A stretch of DNA of 64,000 bases from Geosiphon pyriformis (lineage: Eukaryota; Glomeromycota; Glomeromycetes; Archaeosporales; Geosiphonaceae). The notes under the pieces are model-generated. The model worked only from the letters and a program-made list of their open reading frames with translations. It did no database searches and was not told where the DNA came from. Where the stretch lies: contig JAAOMT010000352.1 of the NCBI GenBank assembly GCA_016748015.1, positions 558,001-622,000 on the forward strand. Reading direction: 5' to 3'. The translations under genes and the position numbers were made by a program. Positions 47,079 to 58,375 of this stretch are shown here, piece after piece; the first letter of the stretch is position 1, and each line of letters opens with the position of its first letter.

Positions 47079-49828
47079 TGAGAAAAAAAAGCAATAAGAA
47101 CCAAACCAGCATTGTCCATTTTGGCCAAAAGACTTATAACCATAATTGCAAGATTGTTTAAAGTGTCTTCCATTTTCTCAATAACAGAAGAATTGAAAAT
47201 TACTGCCTCTGCAACAGTCTTACCACCAGTGACCACACTTGAACTCTCACTCATCACTATATTCACTTCTTGATTCTGTGATAAAGAGTTTACCAATGGC
47301 TGACATTTAGAGCTAAGCTGGAAAACCATTGGTTCAGATGCTTCCAATCTCTTAGCCAGCATATTAACATGCTCTGCAAGGCTGGTAAAACTGCACTCAA
47401 GAGTGGCAAACCTATCATTGATTTCTATTGCAACCAGTAGGGATGGCTTTATTCCTGAAGAAGAGCCAATATTTAGTGAAACAATCTGGCCAGAGAGAAA
47501 GGAAAAAGAAAACTTACTAGTTATCTTAGTTCAAGAAAGACTACCAAAAGAAACAGGATAAGCAACTGAAGCAGATTGTTTGGCATATATTGCAGCCAGT
47601 CTGTTTTTATCTGTATCTGAAAGCATTTTATGCAATAAGCTACCAGAAGAAACTTTCTTATCTCCAGTATAACTTAATAATATATGATCTGACTTCTCAC
47701 ATTTGGCACATCTGGCAGATATAAGATTAGACCAATGTAAATTAGTGCCTCTGAGCACTGGTGTGGTTTCCATGGTAGTATTTAATAACTCAGCAGAATT
47801 AAAACAAACAACAGCACACTTGACCCAAGCATATATAACTAGATGATGATTAATGATGCATGTTTTCTCATTCACAGATCTAATAAAGTCCCAGATATCA
47901 TAAGCATTAGTTCCTATTGGCAGTATATAGAGCAGTGTTCTATGATGATCTCTTGTATCTCATAATTCTTTGTCTGAATCAGCCCTAACAACACACATGG
48001 CATTCTTCTTAATTAAGATAGACTACTGTTACTTATAAAATATAAGAAGTATATTAACATATAAATTAGCCAATTGGAAGTAGCCATAGTAAATGTGGAA
48101 TTCCAGGATTCCTTTCAAGAGGAATTGCAGGATTCTAAGAATTTCAGGATTCTCATATAAAAAATCACAGAATTCCAGAATTTCAGGATTTTTTTCAAAG
48201 GGAATTGCAGGATTCCAGGAATTCTAGGATTTCTGGTGTGAAAAATTGAGGAATTCAAGAAATCTTGTACAATGAAATTTATGTATATATAGCAGTAGTA
48301 TCAAATGCTAGGAAATTAGTCAGGAAGATTAAGAGTTAGTAGGACTTTCAGAGTTAATTAAACTTGCAAGTTATAATTATTAGAATTTCTTAGTTAGAGA
48401 CCTCTTAGTTTAGATTTAATCTAAGCAACCTTCCATATCACAATAAATAATTATTCAATATCTCAAAATCTTTTTTCCACTATTAACACTTTATGTTGAT
48501 AGTAATTGATATTTGACCACACTAGAACAATAGCTCTTGATCACAGCTATTGACAGGATACTAACATTTATTGCCTTGGCTTATTTCTTTATTTCTTTTG
48601 TTGTGTTTACTAATTGATTAAAAATTAAGCACTGAATTACTAACATCAAGAATTGCCTGGTAAAAGACTCCTGCAAGTAAGTAGAACATGTAAAAGAAAT
48701 TATGGATTACTTACCAGAGGATTGCCAGCTATCATGCTGAGAAAAAAATTAACAGAATTGCAATTCTGGGAAGCTACAAATAACAATTGTTGAATCTCTG
48801 TTTATTATACAAAAAACTCTACCAAAACCTTCAGAGTCATAACACTTTCAGCAACCAATATCAATCAAGTCATTGAGCACTAGATTATGGGTTTGTATTT
48901 GATTTGAGACCCCAAATAATCACTTGTAATACCACTTAGCTGCAACCAAATTAGCATGATCCAATTGCTCAAATTTTACTACTGCTTTCTGCTACAGCCC
49001 TACTAATTGCATCTTAATTGACTTAATCATTCCAAACTTGGATAGTGCAGCATGCACAGCCTTAGCCAATGTTTCAACAGGAATTTCTTTTACTATCACA
49101 GCCCAATCTGAACAACTAGACAATCTCTTGAGATTAGTGTTTACCAAAATATTTGCTGCTCTTGTCTTTTCTGTAGTCTGTGCCAAACTGGATTTGAAAA
49201 TAAAAGAAGCACAGATGATCTTTGAGAATTTTGAGGGAGTAAAGGCCCTCTTAAAACCATTAACTTTCAAAAATAATTTTTTGACCATTACCAACTTTTC
49301 CTGAGAAGATTTTCCAACCATTTTATCCAGCTCAATATTCATAACAAAAAATTTCCAAACAGAAACATTGACCAAATTTTTCAAAAAAAGAGGAAGAACT
49401 ACAGAAGTATTTGAAAGAATGTTATCATTATCAACATTATCCAAGAAGTTGATTCTTTCCAATGGCTTATCCAGAGCTTTTTTGGTTATCAATCTCAGAC
49501 CCTTTGGTGTTTGATTAGAATTATCTTCCATAAACAAACTCCTTTCACCATAATTCACACTGGTTTTCTTTATCAAACACTTCTCTTCCATATCAACACT
49601 ATTGGATTCAGTAGTATTACCAGCTTCAGACTTCCAAAAACCACCAACAGTCTTTTCAGACAAGACAAGTTTACTAATAGCACCATTCTTCAAAACACCA
49701 TCTTTTCTCTTTTTTCTAGAAGCAATATCTTTTTTAATATTTTCTTTACTATTAACAGGACAAAAGCTTTTAACAGACTTTTTTATTACAGCAATACTAC
49801 AACCAACAGTGGTTTCATAATTAAGCAA
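47075..49828 (-). pseudogene. LINE-2 ORF1 (split by the solo LTR)
   Basis: C-terminal parts at 47075-47362 and 47531-47875 and N-terminal part at 48992-49828, all in the same frame; the LTR plus duplication is 909 bp, a multiple of three. N-terminus Lys-rich (KKDIASRKKRKDG). Middle region VIVKEIPVETL...SKFGMIKSIKMQLVGL aligns with LINE-1. Knuckle near 47660-47710: CAKCEKSDHILLSY, final Cys to Tyr. About 40% or less identity to the LINE-1 ORF1 by eye, so LINE-2 belongs to a distinct subfamily. Confidence 0.83.
48027..48931 (+). repeat. Solo LTR in LINE-2 ORF1, variant U3 array
   Basis: 905 bp, TGTTACTTATAAAATATAAG to CACTTGTAATA. Flanks CTAC (48023-48026) and CCAC (48932-48935), a near-match 4-bp duplication. 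Outer parts match the Gypsy-2 LTR, but the U3 array (about 48096-48255) is built of GAATTCCAGGATTC-like palindromes instead of CATTGCT/AGCAATG. TATATATAG lies at 48284-48292. No internal region remains: recombination between two LTRs is the usual route. Confidence 0.9.
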
Positions 49829-49945
49829 AAAAGATTTGGATTTATTGTACTAAATTGTAAAAAACTTTTTTTAGAAAAAAACTTTTGACTTTTTTTTTGG
49901 GAATTTTGGACAAAGAAAAGAAAAAAGTTTTTTTTTTTTAAAAAA

Positions 49946-51850
49946 AAATATTATGTATTTTATAATTAATAAATTAATTAATAAATTTGACATCATAATA
50001 TTAAATACAAAATTGAAATATATTTTAAAAATTCGAATAAAAATTTATGTATTTTTCTTAATAATATTGTTTTTTTACAAGAATTAAGCTTAAAGTTGTA
50101 ATTTTAATATTGTTAAATATGTTTATTAATTCAAATTATATTATAAATATAAAAACATAAATTATTTTAATCATATTTACAAATATAATTATAATAAAAA
50201 AACCAGAATTAAAATATTTATATAATATTGTAATTATAAAAAATAAATTAATATAAAATAAATTTGTATAATAATATCTTTAATAATATTTTTTAAAATA
50301 AAAATTTGGTATTTAGAAAATAATATAAAAAATTTATTACTTAAAAAAACAGATAAAACAATTAAAGAATGTAAAAAAAATTGAATTAATAAAGATAAAA
50401 GAATGAATATATATCACATTATTATTAATTATTATAAAACTATTTTTTCTTTCTTAGTAAAGTATACAATCAAACATTCTATAATAATATTATCTTATAT
50501 TATAATAATATGCTATTCATAATACATAATTATAAATACATGTACTATAAATATATGGCATAATATGATCAAACTTGTATAATAAATATGATTAAACTTA
50601 TAATCAAAATTATTATAAAAATATATTAGTCTAAATATCTCAACTTATTGTATTTTCTTATTTATATAAAAATAATTATGAATTTGTGTTTTTTATCTTC
50701 TAATCTAATGTGTTTTTTATCTTCTAATTTAACATGTCTTTTATTTTCTAATCTAGTGCATCTTTTATTCACATTTTTTATTTTTTTATTTATTATATCT
50801 TTAATATTGTATTTTTGATTTTATTGCTAAACTCTCTTAATATGCAAGTTTTCCTAACTACACTATAATACATTAAGTTTTATATTTATAAAACTCCCAC
50901 AAATTAACACTAGAGATTTTGCAATAGTTATATAATAAATACAAAAAATCCAGTATATTAAAAGTTTAATTTATGTATCATAAATTAAACTGTATTTCTA
51001 TATTCTAATTGGCTAATAAATTATGTACTATTTAAAATTGTAAGATTTTAACATTTTTATATTCTAATTGACTAATAAAAATCCAAAATTACATGCTATA
51101 TAAAATCATGTAAGACATAAAATTTTGAATTTCTTTTCTCCCTCTCTTTTATAATAACATAATATATAATCATTTTTTAACTTAATTTACAATAAAATAA
51201 TACTTGTAAACTTGCTATTTGCTAAAATTTGTCTTAATTTAGAAAATATAAAAAGTATTAAAATTAAAAAATATTATAAACAATTGTATAATATAAATTT
51301 AAATAAGATTTTGTAATAGATTTAATTAACTTAATAATTAATTATGTATAAAAACAAAATATTTTTTTTATGACAATTTTTTAAATACCTATTTTTTTTA
51401 AATATATAAATATAGTTGGTTTTAAAAATATCTACTTATAAAAAGACTATTATAATAATAATTAAAATAATTTTATGTTTTTAATTTTAAAGTTTTTTTA
51501 ATAATATTTAATATAATTTAATTGTGTTTTTTAAAAAATTATATATATATTGAACAATAAATAATGGTTTATTATGTATAAAAAGTACATAAACTATATT
51601 TAATATAGAACATATAATTGTTAAATATATTTAAATACTGGCTGAATAAATATTTTGTTTTTAATTAGGTTTTTAATAAATAATTAAATTTTTTGTTTAC
51701 TTTTTATAATTTTTTATTTTGTAAAATCAATCAAAAAAACATAAATAATTTTTTCAATGTTTAATCTTTATATAAAAAAATTTTTGAATTTTTAAGTTAA
51801 TTATGAAAACTTTTAAAATTTCAATTCTTGAATCTTCTAATAACATTAAA
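49946..51850. other. AT-rich stretch with small tandem repeats, no gene
   Basis: No supported ORF. It contains a 24-bp tandem repeat (50685-50775, separate entry) and two copies of TATTCTAATTG(G/A)CTAATAA near 51000 and 51060. The rest is A/T runs. Confidence 0.7.
50685..50775 (+). repeat. 24-bp tandem repeat, about 3.5 units
   Basis: Units TGTGTTTTTTATCTTCTAATCTAA at 50685-50708 and 50709-50732 (one mismatch), then CATGTCTTTTATTTTCTAATCTAG at 50733-50756 and a partial fourth. A simple minisatellite with no sign of coding. Confidence 0.85.
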
Positions 51851-52147
51851 TATAAATTGCGAAAATGTGATTTTTGATAAGTTTCGTAAATTAACTGGTG
51901 ATTGCCAGTATGAGAAACTTCAAGGAAACTTGGTGCATATATTTAATGTCCATTAGCTTCCTATTTCCCGGTAAAGGGCAGCGTAAAAATAATCAGACTT
52001 CAAAATTGGGACCAAAAATCTGAGAAATTCGATTTTCATCTAGCCGCTGAGCAGTCTAATTAAAAATCTAAACCCTTCTAATTCTATTCAAATAAAGTTA
52101 ATGGGAATTTTTGTAGGCATGAAAATGCCTCGTTTCTTTGTTATTGG
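51851..52147. other. 3' flank of STT3
   Basis: Sequence here is less AT-rich than to the left (for example CCTATTTCCCGGTAAAGGGCAGCG near 51960), so it is probably STT3 3' UTR or the relic of a neighbouring gene. No ORF of note and no clear poly(A) signal recognised on the minus strand. Confidence 0.4.
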
Positions 52148-54618
52148 TCAGATTTTTCTATTCGAACGTTTCTTCCCAACCTGTCTCCTCTTTTTTCCTG
52201 ACTCAAAACCGGCTGCTTGTTCCAAGGTACGCCCAATATTGTCTAAATCTTTGACCTTATAAATTCTGACAATCCAATTTTCGGTTGTATATGCTTCCTC
52301 CAAAGTATGTAACTTAATCTTTCCATGGGATAATTTCACACCACGAACACGATCTGTACCTTGACCGCCAAAAAGCTCATTGTAATTGTAATAGCTCATT
52401 TTATACATGATGCTATTACGCATTGTTGGTGTTGCCTCATCACCAACACGATATTCGCCGCGTTCATTAAAAAAGTCCTTTTCCCTAACTTGGTCAGGAT
52501 AGACGCCTTCTGCAATACGTATCATCCATAGAAATTTATTGATATCATCTCCAGAATATCCAAGCAATCCGCCGAAAATTATAAGCACATAATTGACATC
52601 ATGTCGGCGCAATATTTCATAAGCAGAATTTTCATCAGATGCTAGAGCACGACCGACAGTGGCGATGTGAGTGTTGTTCCATGTGTTATTGTCGACTAAA
52701 ACTGTGCGATCTGCCATCCCAGCAATCTGATAGCCATAATCCCACCAAGATAAAATTTTTGCCGAATAATCAGTATTTTTTCGTAGCCAGTAATATGCTT
52801 CTCTAAAATCATCAATAATGTAATTTGAACCATCAGCAGCTCGCGAAGCGAGGACAATAGAAGGAGAAGAATAAGCGGTGGTTGTCACCCATGTGCAATG
52901 CCATGTGAATATCCACAAGAAGAACAAGAAGTTCATGGTAACAATCAAGCGAGTATCAATTCCCAGAATTCCATAGTATTTGGTTTCTTTTTTCTTTTTC
53001 TTATCCACTAGCTTATTCGTGGTTGCAGCACCACCTTTTTTTGAGGAGGTTGGCTTGTCTGTATTTTTGAGCTTTTTTGTGCTCTTCTCATTAGCTTTAT
53101 CTGTAGCAGAGTCAGTAGACGTCTCATCCTCATCAGACAGATCGAGTGTCGACAGATCGAGATAAGTATCCAGTAGCCAAGAGAGAGCGACCGCAGATGT
53201 GACACAAACAATCGGAGTCAAGGCCAATATAAGCCGAACCATTACCCCCGCAAAATATGAGGCAGTAATTCCATATAAAATTACAAAAACGTGCTCATCA
53301 CGCAACTCTCTAAAACATAAATAAGTACCAGCTGGAAACAGAAATATCAGCATTTCAAGGTCGAAGAAAAATGATGGCCAGGCAGTTGGTTGATGCTCAG
53401 AAACTGAGGCTATAATCGGAATGTATTTCTTGGCATATCCTGTATCCCACAACGAATAGAAACGTCCAGTCCATGGAGCGATGTACCCTCCAACGGTTAA
53501 AAGAACCAACGCACTGAACATCAAGATAAATACAAGAACTACAAATCCTCTTAAGAGAATTTTAAACTGGTTCGAAGATAAATGATCTCTCACAAGCTCC
53601 ACAAATGCAATTATTTGCAATAGCCCAAATATTCCTAATTTCGGCCAAAATAGATCTAACTTTTAATAATGATCAAAAAACTAAAAGAATAAAGTTAAAT
53701 AAGACTTGCCTAAAGCAGCCATATGTTCACTCGTACGGGTAGGCATAAATCCAACAAAAGGAACTTGCATCGACATCAGGGTGCCAAGTACATAAAATGA
53801 TGAGTAGGAAACGTAAAGGCGGCTGGAAAATCGTCCCATCAAAATTAGCGCAAAAGCATGAAGAGGAATCAAATTGATGATAAAAACGTATCCACCTAAA
53901 AAATTGTTAAGGCTTTGGTTAACTCTCATATTAAAGTGACATTATAAAATTTCCTCCTTAACTTACCCCAAGCAGCGACCATATAAAAATAAAATAATGC
54001 AGCCCAAGCACCCCAAAAAGCGGATCCAAGTTTTAATGCTTTTATCCACAAATAAAAAGTGAAGACTAATAAGAAAATTGCAATTCCTTCATTATCGTAT
54101 GACCCAGCAACAGATCGAGAAATGTAGCCAGGCGCAACGCCAATAAAAGCGGCAGCCAGTAGTCCTGCGGAAGAATCCTTTATTTCCACAGTGAGCAAAT
54201 ATGCAGCTATAGCGGTAAATGCCGAAAATAAAGGTGCTAATAGTACGCACACATTCCGGATATCGACAGGAAAGTTTATTGCGTGTAGAAATTTATGAAT
54301 GACAGCTGAGGTCACCATAATTCCAGGATAAACTGTTCCACCTACCACTCGACCCAACGGGTACCACGACCTCTCGTCGAACCAGTTCCAGAAATCATAG
54401 AACCCGTTGGCGACCAAATACCGAGTGGTACGATAGTTAAACCATGGGTCAAACTCATGAATAACACTTTCGTAGCGTACTATACTGAACAGACGACTGC
54501 CGATGGCCACTGCGGCGATGAGACCGATAATAACAACTTTTAATAGAGCCGCTTGGTTTTGTGCGTCTAAACCGAGCACCATCTTAAATTTGTGCGTACG
54601 AGGTTGAAAATTCAACAT
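52148..54618 (-). CDS. STT3: Dolichyl-diphosphooligosaccharide-protein glycosyltransferase catalytic subunit STT3
   Basis: Catalytic subunit of oligosaccharyltransferase in the ER membrane; moves the lipid-linked glycan to Asn in Asn-X-Ser/Thr. Three exons: 54618-53967, 53895-53710, 53634-52148 (2,325 nt; 774 residues from the first ATG, 762 from ATG at 54582, which gives the more usual N-terminus MVLGLDAQ). Visible motifs (774 numbering): [10 protein letters not shown] at 55-63, with Asp57; GSYDNEG near 172-178; [10 protein letters not shown] near 356; WWDYG at 576-580; the double sequon NNTWNNTH just after; [11 protein letters not shown] (DxxK...M..I) at 643-653. Many hydrophobic segments. 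A Ser/Lys-rich insert (446-496) precedes WWDYG and is probably a species-specific loop. No stops or frameshifts. The only intact host gene here. Confidence 0.97.
53635..53709 (-). other. STT3 intron 2, GC-AG type
   Basis: 75 nt. The donor reads G|GCAAGT and the acceptor AAATTAG|GA. Only this choice gives [11 protein letters not shown], the conserved STT3 reading; using the nearby GT (GTCTTA) breaks the frame. So it is a GC-AG intron, unless a base differs in the real genome. Confidence 0.85.
53896..53966 (-). other. STT3 intron 1, GT-AG type
   Basis: 71 nt, GTAAGT to TTTTTTAG. Splicing joins AAWG to [12 protein letters not shown], the conserved STT3 sequence. Short size fits a fungal gene. 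Confidence 0.93.
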
Positions 54619-54842
54619 ACGAAACGCACAATAAAATCTAAAGAAACTAAGCTCGAATCAAAAGACTAACCCAGTAAAGAATCTGCAATAAATGCAGTTT
54701 TATGTGTTTCTCGAAACTTTCCCGTTCATTTTTGAAATCACAAAATTTCTCAAGTTTCAGCCAATTAATGACTAACACATCTTTGATGCAAATCTAGTAA
54801 CACAACAATCATATGTCTTTAATTCATTTTATAATATGCTTT
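54619..54842 (-). promoter_or_regulatory. Upstream region of STT3
   Basis: About 220 bp between the STT3 start and the LINE-tail-like fragment. Base composition is closer to that of the gene than of the AT desert. No clear TATA box. The promoter presumably lies here, but no site can be named with confidence. Confidence 0.4.
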
Positions 54843-54915
54843 TATTGAGTGTAGCCCACATATAAACAGACTAAAGTCTCTTAACAAATATGGCTCACGC
54901 GTTTTAGTTATATAT
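54843..54915 (-). repeat. LINE 3'-tail-like fragment
   Basis: GAGTGTAGCCCACATATAAACAG...ATGGCTCACGCGTTTTAG resembles the plus-strand reading of the LINE-1 3' tail (AAGTGAAGCCCAACTACTATTTAG...GTGGCTCAAAC...TCACGC). About 70 bp. Possibly a 5'-truncated LINE insertion upstream of STT3. The match is by eye and partial. Confidence 0.4.
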
Positions 54916-55211
54916 ATGTATTCTTATTTTTCGATTTAAATAATATAATCTTTTATTAATTACTTAGATTTTAATAAATAGTTTATATTGTTAACAAAAA
55001 ACTTGTAAAAAATTAAATATTTAAATATTTTTAAAATTGGCTAGTTTTTTTATTAGAACATTTTGTTATGATTTTTTGATTTTTTAATGTTTATTAAAAA
55101 AAATCAAAAATTAATTTTAGAATAAAATAATACTTATTTTGCAATATAGCAAAAAAATCAAATTTTTTTTATCTTGTAAAAAAAGCATAATTGTAAATTT
55201 ATAAATATTAT
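54916..55211. other. AT-rich stretch, nothing recognised
   Basis: About 300 bp of A/T-rich sequence with no ORF or repeat structure of note. Confidence 0.6.
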
Positions 55212-55860
55212 TGTTATGGATTGGAGTAACAAGCTAATGAATAGCAAAAAAAAACAGAATTATAGGGTAATGGAAATAATTAAAGAGAGAATTACAATAA
55301 GAGAGTGAATTAAATGAGTAAGAATTCAATGTGTGTAATTAGTTTCATAAAAATTACAGGTACAACTTTTTTCTAAGAATCTAAAAGTAGAGAAATAGTC
55401 TGTGATTGTCAACAAGATAATATTGTTGTTATTATTCTATGCTTTACTTGGTAATTCTTAGAATTAATAATAGATATTATTGTGCTTTTTAATTGTTTTT
55501 TTATTTAATAAATTACAAGAACAAGCAATCGCTTTTTAGACTAATTCTAACAAATACAAATTAAAAAGAGAAAAAGATAAGATATGTAAATATTAACAAG
55601 TAATCTTTTATTTCAAGATGTTTAGATACTTAAAAGTAGAAAAAAAGGAATAAGTAATATAAGAAGAAGTAATTAATAGTGAGTTTTATTTTATTACTTT
55701 AATAATTAATACTGTTATAACTAAAAAACTTATTGTTTATATAACTATTAAATATGGTTAATGACTAAATTAATAATTAGATTAATAATTAGGTCAATGA
55801 TCAGATCAACAGTTAGGTCATTAATTAAGTAAATAATTACTATCTAAAAATATAATAACA
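55212..55860 (+). repeat. Possible solo LTR of another family
   Basis: 649 bp from TGTTATGGATTGGAGTAACAAG to TATAATAACA, the TGTTA...TAACA ends typical of LTRs. Contains a short tandem array (about 55760-55840; AATAATTAGATT, AATAATTAGGTC, CAACAGTTAGGTC). ATTAT is present on both sides (55207-55211 and 55862-55866), but such a match is weak in AT-rich DNA. No internal genes adjacent. Confidence 0.35.
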
Positions 55861-56899
55861 AATTATATAATATTAGTGACTAATACATATAATAACTAAT
55901 AAAAACTATGGTTTTTAATTATAATATCATTTTTTTCAAAAAAATTGAGCTTTGATGAAGTTTTTTGTATATAAAGTATATAATATTTAAGGTAAAATAA
56001 GCTTTGTATTTAAGAAATTAAATCTTTGTATAAGAGTTTTGGTTCTTTTTACAATGATCAAAATTCTTAGAACATCCAATTATATAATGCCCAGAATTTT
56101 CACTTGTATTTCTAAAGCTGTTTTTTTATAAGCTTTATATCTTTTATGATTTTATTAAAACAACCATAAAGTTCTAGTTGTCTTTTATATGACAAATTTT
56201 TGTTATTGGACAAAATTTTTTTAATTGTTTTTTCAAGTATATTGAAAGATAATAGTATGCTTGTTATTATGTTTTAGGCACATATTTATTTATTTTGCTA
56301 CCAATTTTTTTTCTTCTAATAGTGGTTTTCTTTGGTTTAATAACAGTATATATTTTATTGTTATTGGTTATAATAGTCTGTTTTCTAATAATCAGAATAG
56401 CATTTGGATAATTTTTGATCAAATACTTATAGAAAGTATAAAAAGCATTTTGAATGTTTTGATCTAAGAAATAATTGTTCATGTCAATTAAAAATATCTC
56501 TGTTTTGAGAATAATATATTTATTTATATCTAATTTTTGCTAATCATTTGGATTAGTATTATCACAACAAATAATTAATCAGATTATTTGTGATATTTTT
56601 TGAATTTTATGTTATAAACAGAGTAATTATTAAAGATTGTTTCATATTGATTTTGTAAGATATAAAAATTATTTTTTAAAACTTTATTGACTATAAAAAA
56701 TTTTTTTTATTGACTAAAAAATTTATTACCATAAATATTATTTGTTTAAGTGGTATTTAAAAACTATGTTACCAACACTTAAAAAAAATGTTTTATAAGT
56801 TTTTTTTGAAACTGCTTTATTTTTTTAAAGGCAATTATCTGTGCTTTTATTAATAAGTTAAAAATAATATTAAGTTTTTTTTGCAAAATATTTTTATAA
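55861..56899. other. AT-rich stretch, no recognised gene
   Basis: Short overlapping ORFs on both strands at 56261-56482 show no known similarity and look like chance. The right part may be unrecognisable remains of the element whose integrase follows. Confidence 0.5.
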
Positions 56900-57990
56900 T
56901 TTCTTATTAAAAAGTATTGTCTTAATATTAATTTTTATTAGTAGTATTGCTATTTATTTATAGAACAGATAAAAAAATTCATAACTTATTATGTCATAAT
57001 TTACAGTTTTATAAGCAAACAAAATTAAAAGCAGTATTTTGTTTTATAAATTTGTTTCTTTACTGGTTTTGGCTAAGATTTTATATAGTGTTTTATTAAA
57101 ACATTCCACTAGGTTATTTGTTTAAAGGTAATAAAAAAAAAGTTTATAACATATTCCTATTTTTCTACAAAATTTTTTAACTAGTGTATTAAAAAAAGCT
57201 CTTTTTTTATCAAATAAAAATTTTTTGGAGCAACTATGGTAACAAATAATATCTTTATAAATAAAGTTGACAATAAAAACTGTTGTTTAATCTGGAGTGA
57301 CTTTTGTTTCTATTCATTTTATAAGATAGTCAGTAGCTATAATAATATATCTATTGTCATCAAAAGTTATAATTAAAGATCCAACAACATCTATACCAAT
57401 TCTGTTAAATAGTTAACCAATAAAAATTGGATAAATGTTTTCTTTGTTATTGGATTTTTTTTTCTTTGACAAGTATCATAAGTTTTAATGTATTCAACAA
57501 TGTTTTTTTTTAAAATAAGCCAATAATAGTAAACAAGTGTTTTTTGAATTGTTTTAGTCTTTTCAAAGTGCCCAACTAATGGATTAGTATATATGTTATA
57601 AATCACAATTTTTTTTTTCAAATTTGATATAACTTTCTAAAAATAATCAGGATTTTTTTATTTTTTTTGTATAGTTGGTTTTGGCAGATTAAATAAAAAT
57701 TTGATTGTTTTTGCAAATGTTTTCTTTGCTATTAAGTATAGTTTAGTGAAGGTTGTTTTTTATTCAAAAATTTTATTAAAGCAAAATAGTTGTTCAAATT
57801 TATTATTGTGTTTGTTTTAAGAAGAAGTTACTAATAATTAGATTGATTTAATTTGAAAAAATTGTGTACTATAATTGAATAGTAAGTTTAGAGAGAGTAT
57901 TAGCATTTTGATAATAAGCTTTTTTGCAATGTTGTATATTATAGTCAAATTTATTTAGATAGAGTATCTAGTAAGTTATTTTTTTGTGTT
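56900..57990 (-). pseudogene. Gypsy integrase remnant
   Basis: Heavily decayed minus-strand pol sequence homologous to about 32140-33130 of Gypsy-2B. Best part at 57391-57621: YNIYTNPLVGHFEKTKTIQKTL, YYYW, DTCQRKKN, the zinc-binding H2C2 start of integrase. Further left come the relics of the catalytic core, for example a match around 57000 to Gypsy-2B GTGTCATGC...AATAAGCAAA. Many stops. It overlaps in content with the 61.5-62.8 kb piece, so the two belong to different copies or a rearranged one. Confidence 0.65.
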
Positions 57991-58066
57991 TTAGTTTTTT
58001 TTCTTATGTAGCCAAACCAAAGCTTAATGATTTATTATTACCAGAAATTTAACATCAAAAAAATAT

Positions 58067-58375
58067 TTATAATTAATTAAAGAATTAAGCACTAAAATAT
58101 TGATGTTAAAGATAGCCTAATAAAAGACCCATAAAACAAAAGTGAAAACTTAAGAATAGCTTATCAAAAGAGTATAATTGTTAAATTAAACTGGTCTTTA
58201 TACTAAAAAAAATTCAGAAAAATTACAATTAAGTAAATTTCTGTTTATTATACAAAAAACTTAACCAAATTTTTCAGATCCAAAAATCTTCAGAAATTAA
58301 CATTAAAAATAGCCATTGAGTATTAAATTACAGATTTGTTATTTATTTTAATATTCTAAATAATCATTTGTAATA
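58067..58375 (+). repeat. LTR remnant, right end of a plus-strand Gypsy element
   Basis: Aligns with the last 310 bp of the Gypsy-2 LTR (ATTAAGCACT, AGACCCATAAAACAA, CTGTTTATTATACAAA) and ends CATTTGTAATA, followed by TTTAATGCTC at the primer-binding position. The left part of the LTR is missing or unrecognisable. Confidence 0.7.

Larger units (their letters stand above)
46221..49945 (-). mobile_element. LINE-2, 5' half (with a solo LTR inside)
   Basis: Endonuclease part of ORF2, full ORF1 region and 5' UTR of LINE-2. Joins the 3' half at 16366 once Gypsy-1 is removed; the two sides align as one protein with LINE-1, apart from a one-base frame mismatch near the joint. The 5' UTR hairpin arms are at about 49859-49872 and 49914-49931. 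Confidence 0.88.

Noticed and set aside
52980-53211. Small ORFs overlapping STT3 on plus strand and in another minus frame
   Set aside because: Shadows of the low-complexity insert in STT3.
56261-56482. Overlapping small ORFs on both strands
   Set aside because: AT-rich, no motif, no similarity to elements nearby; consistent with chance.
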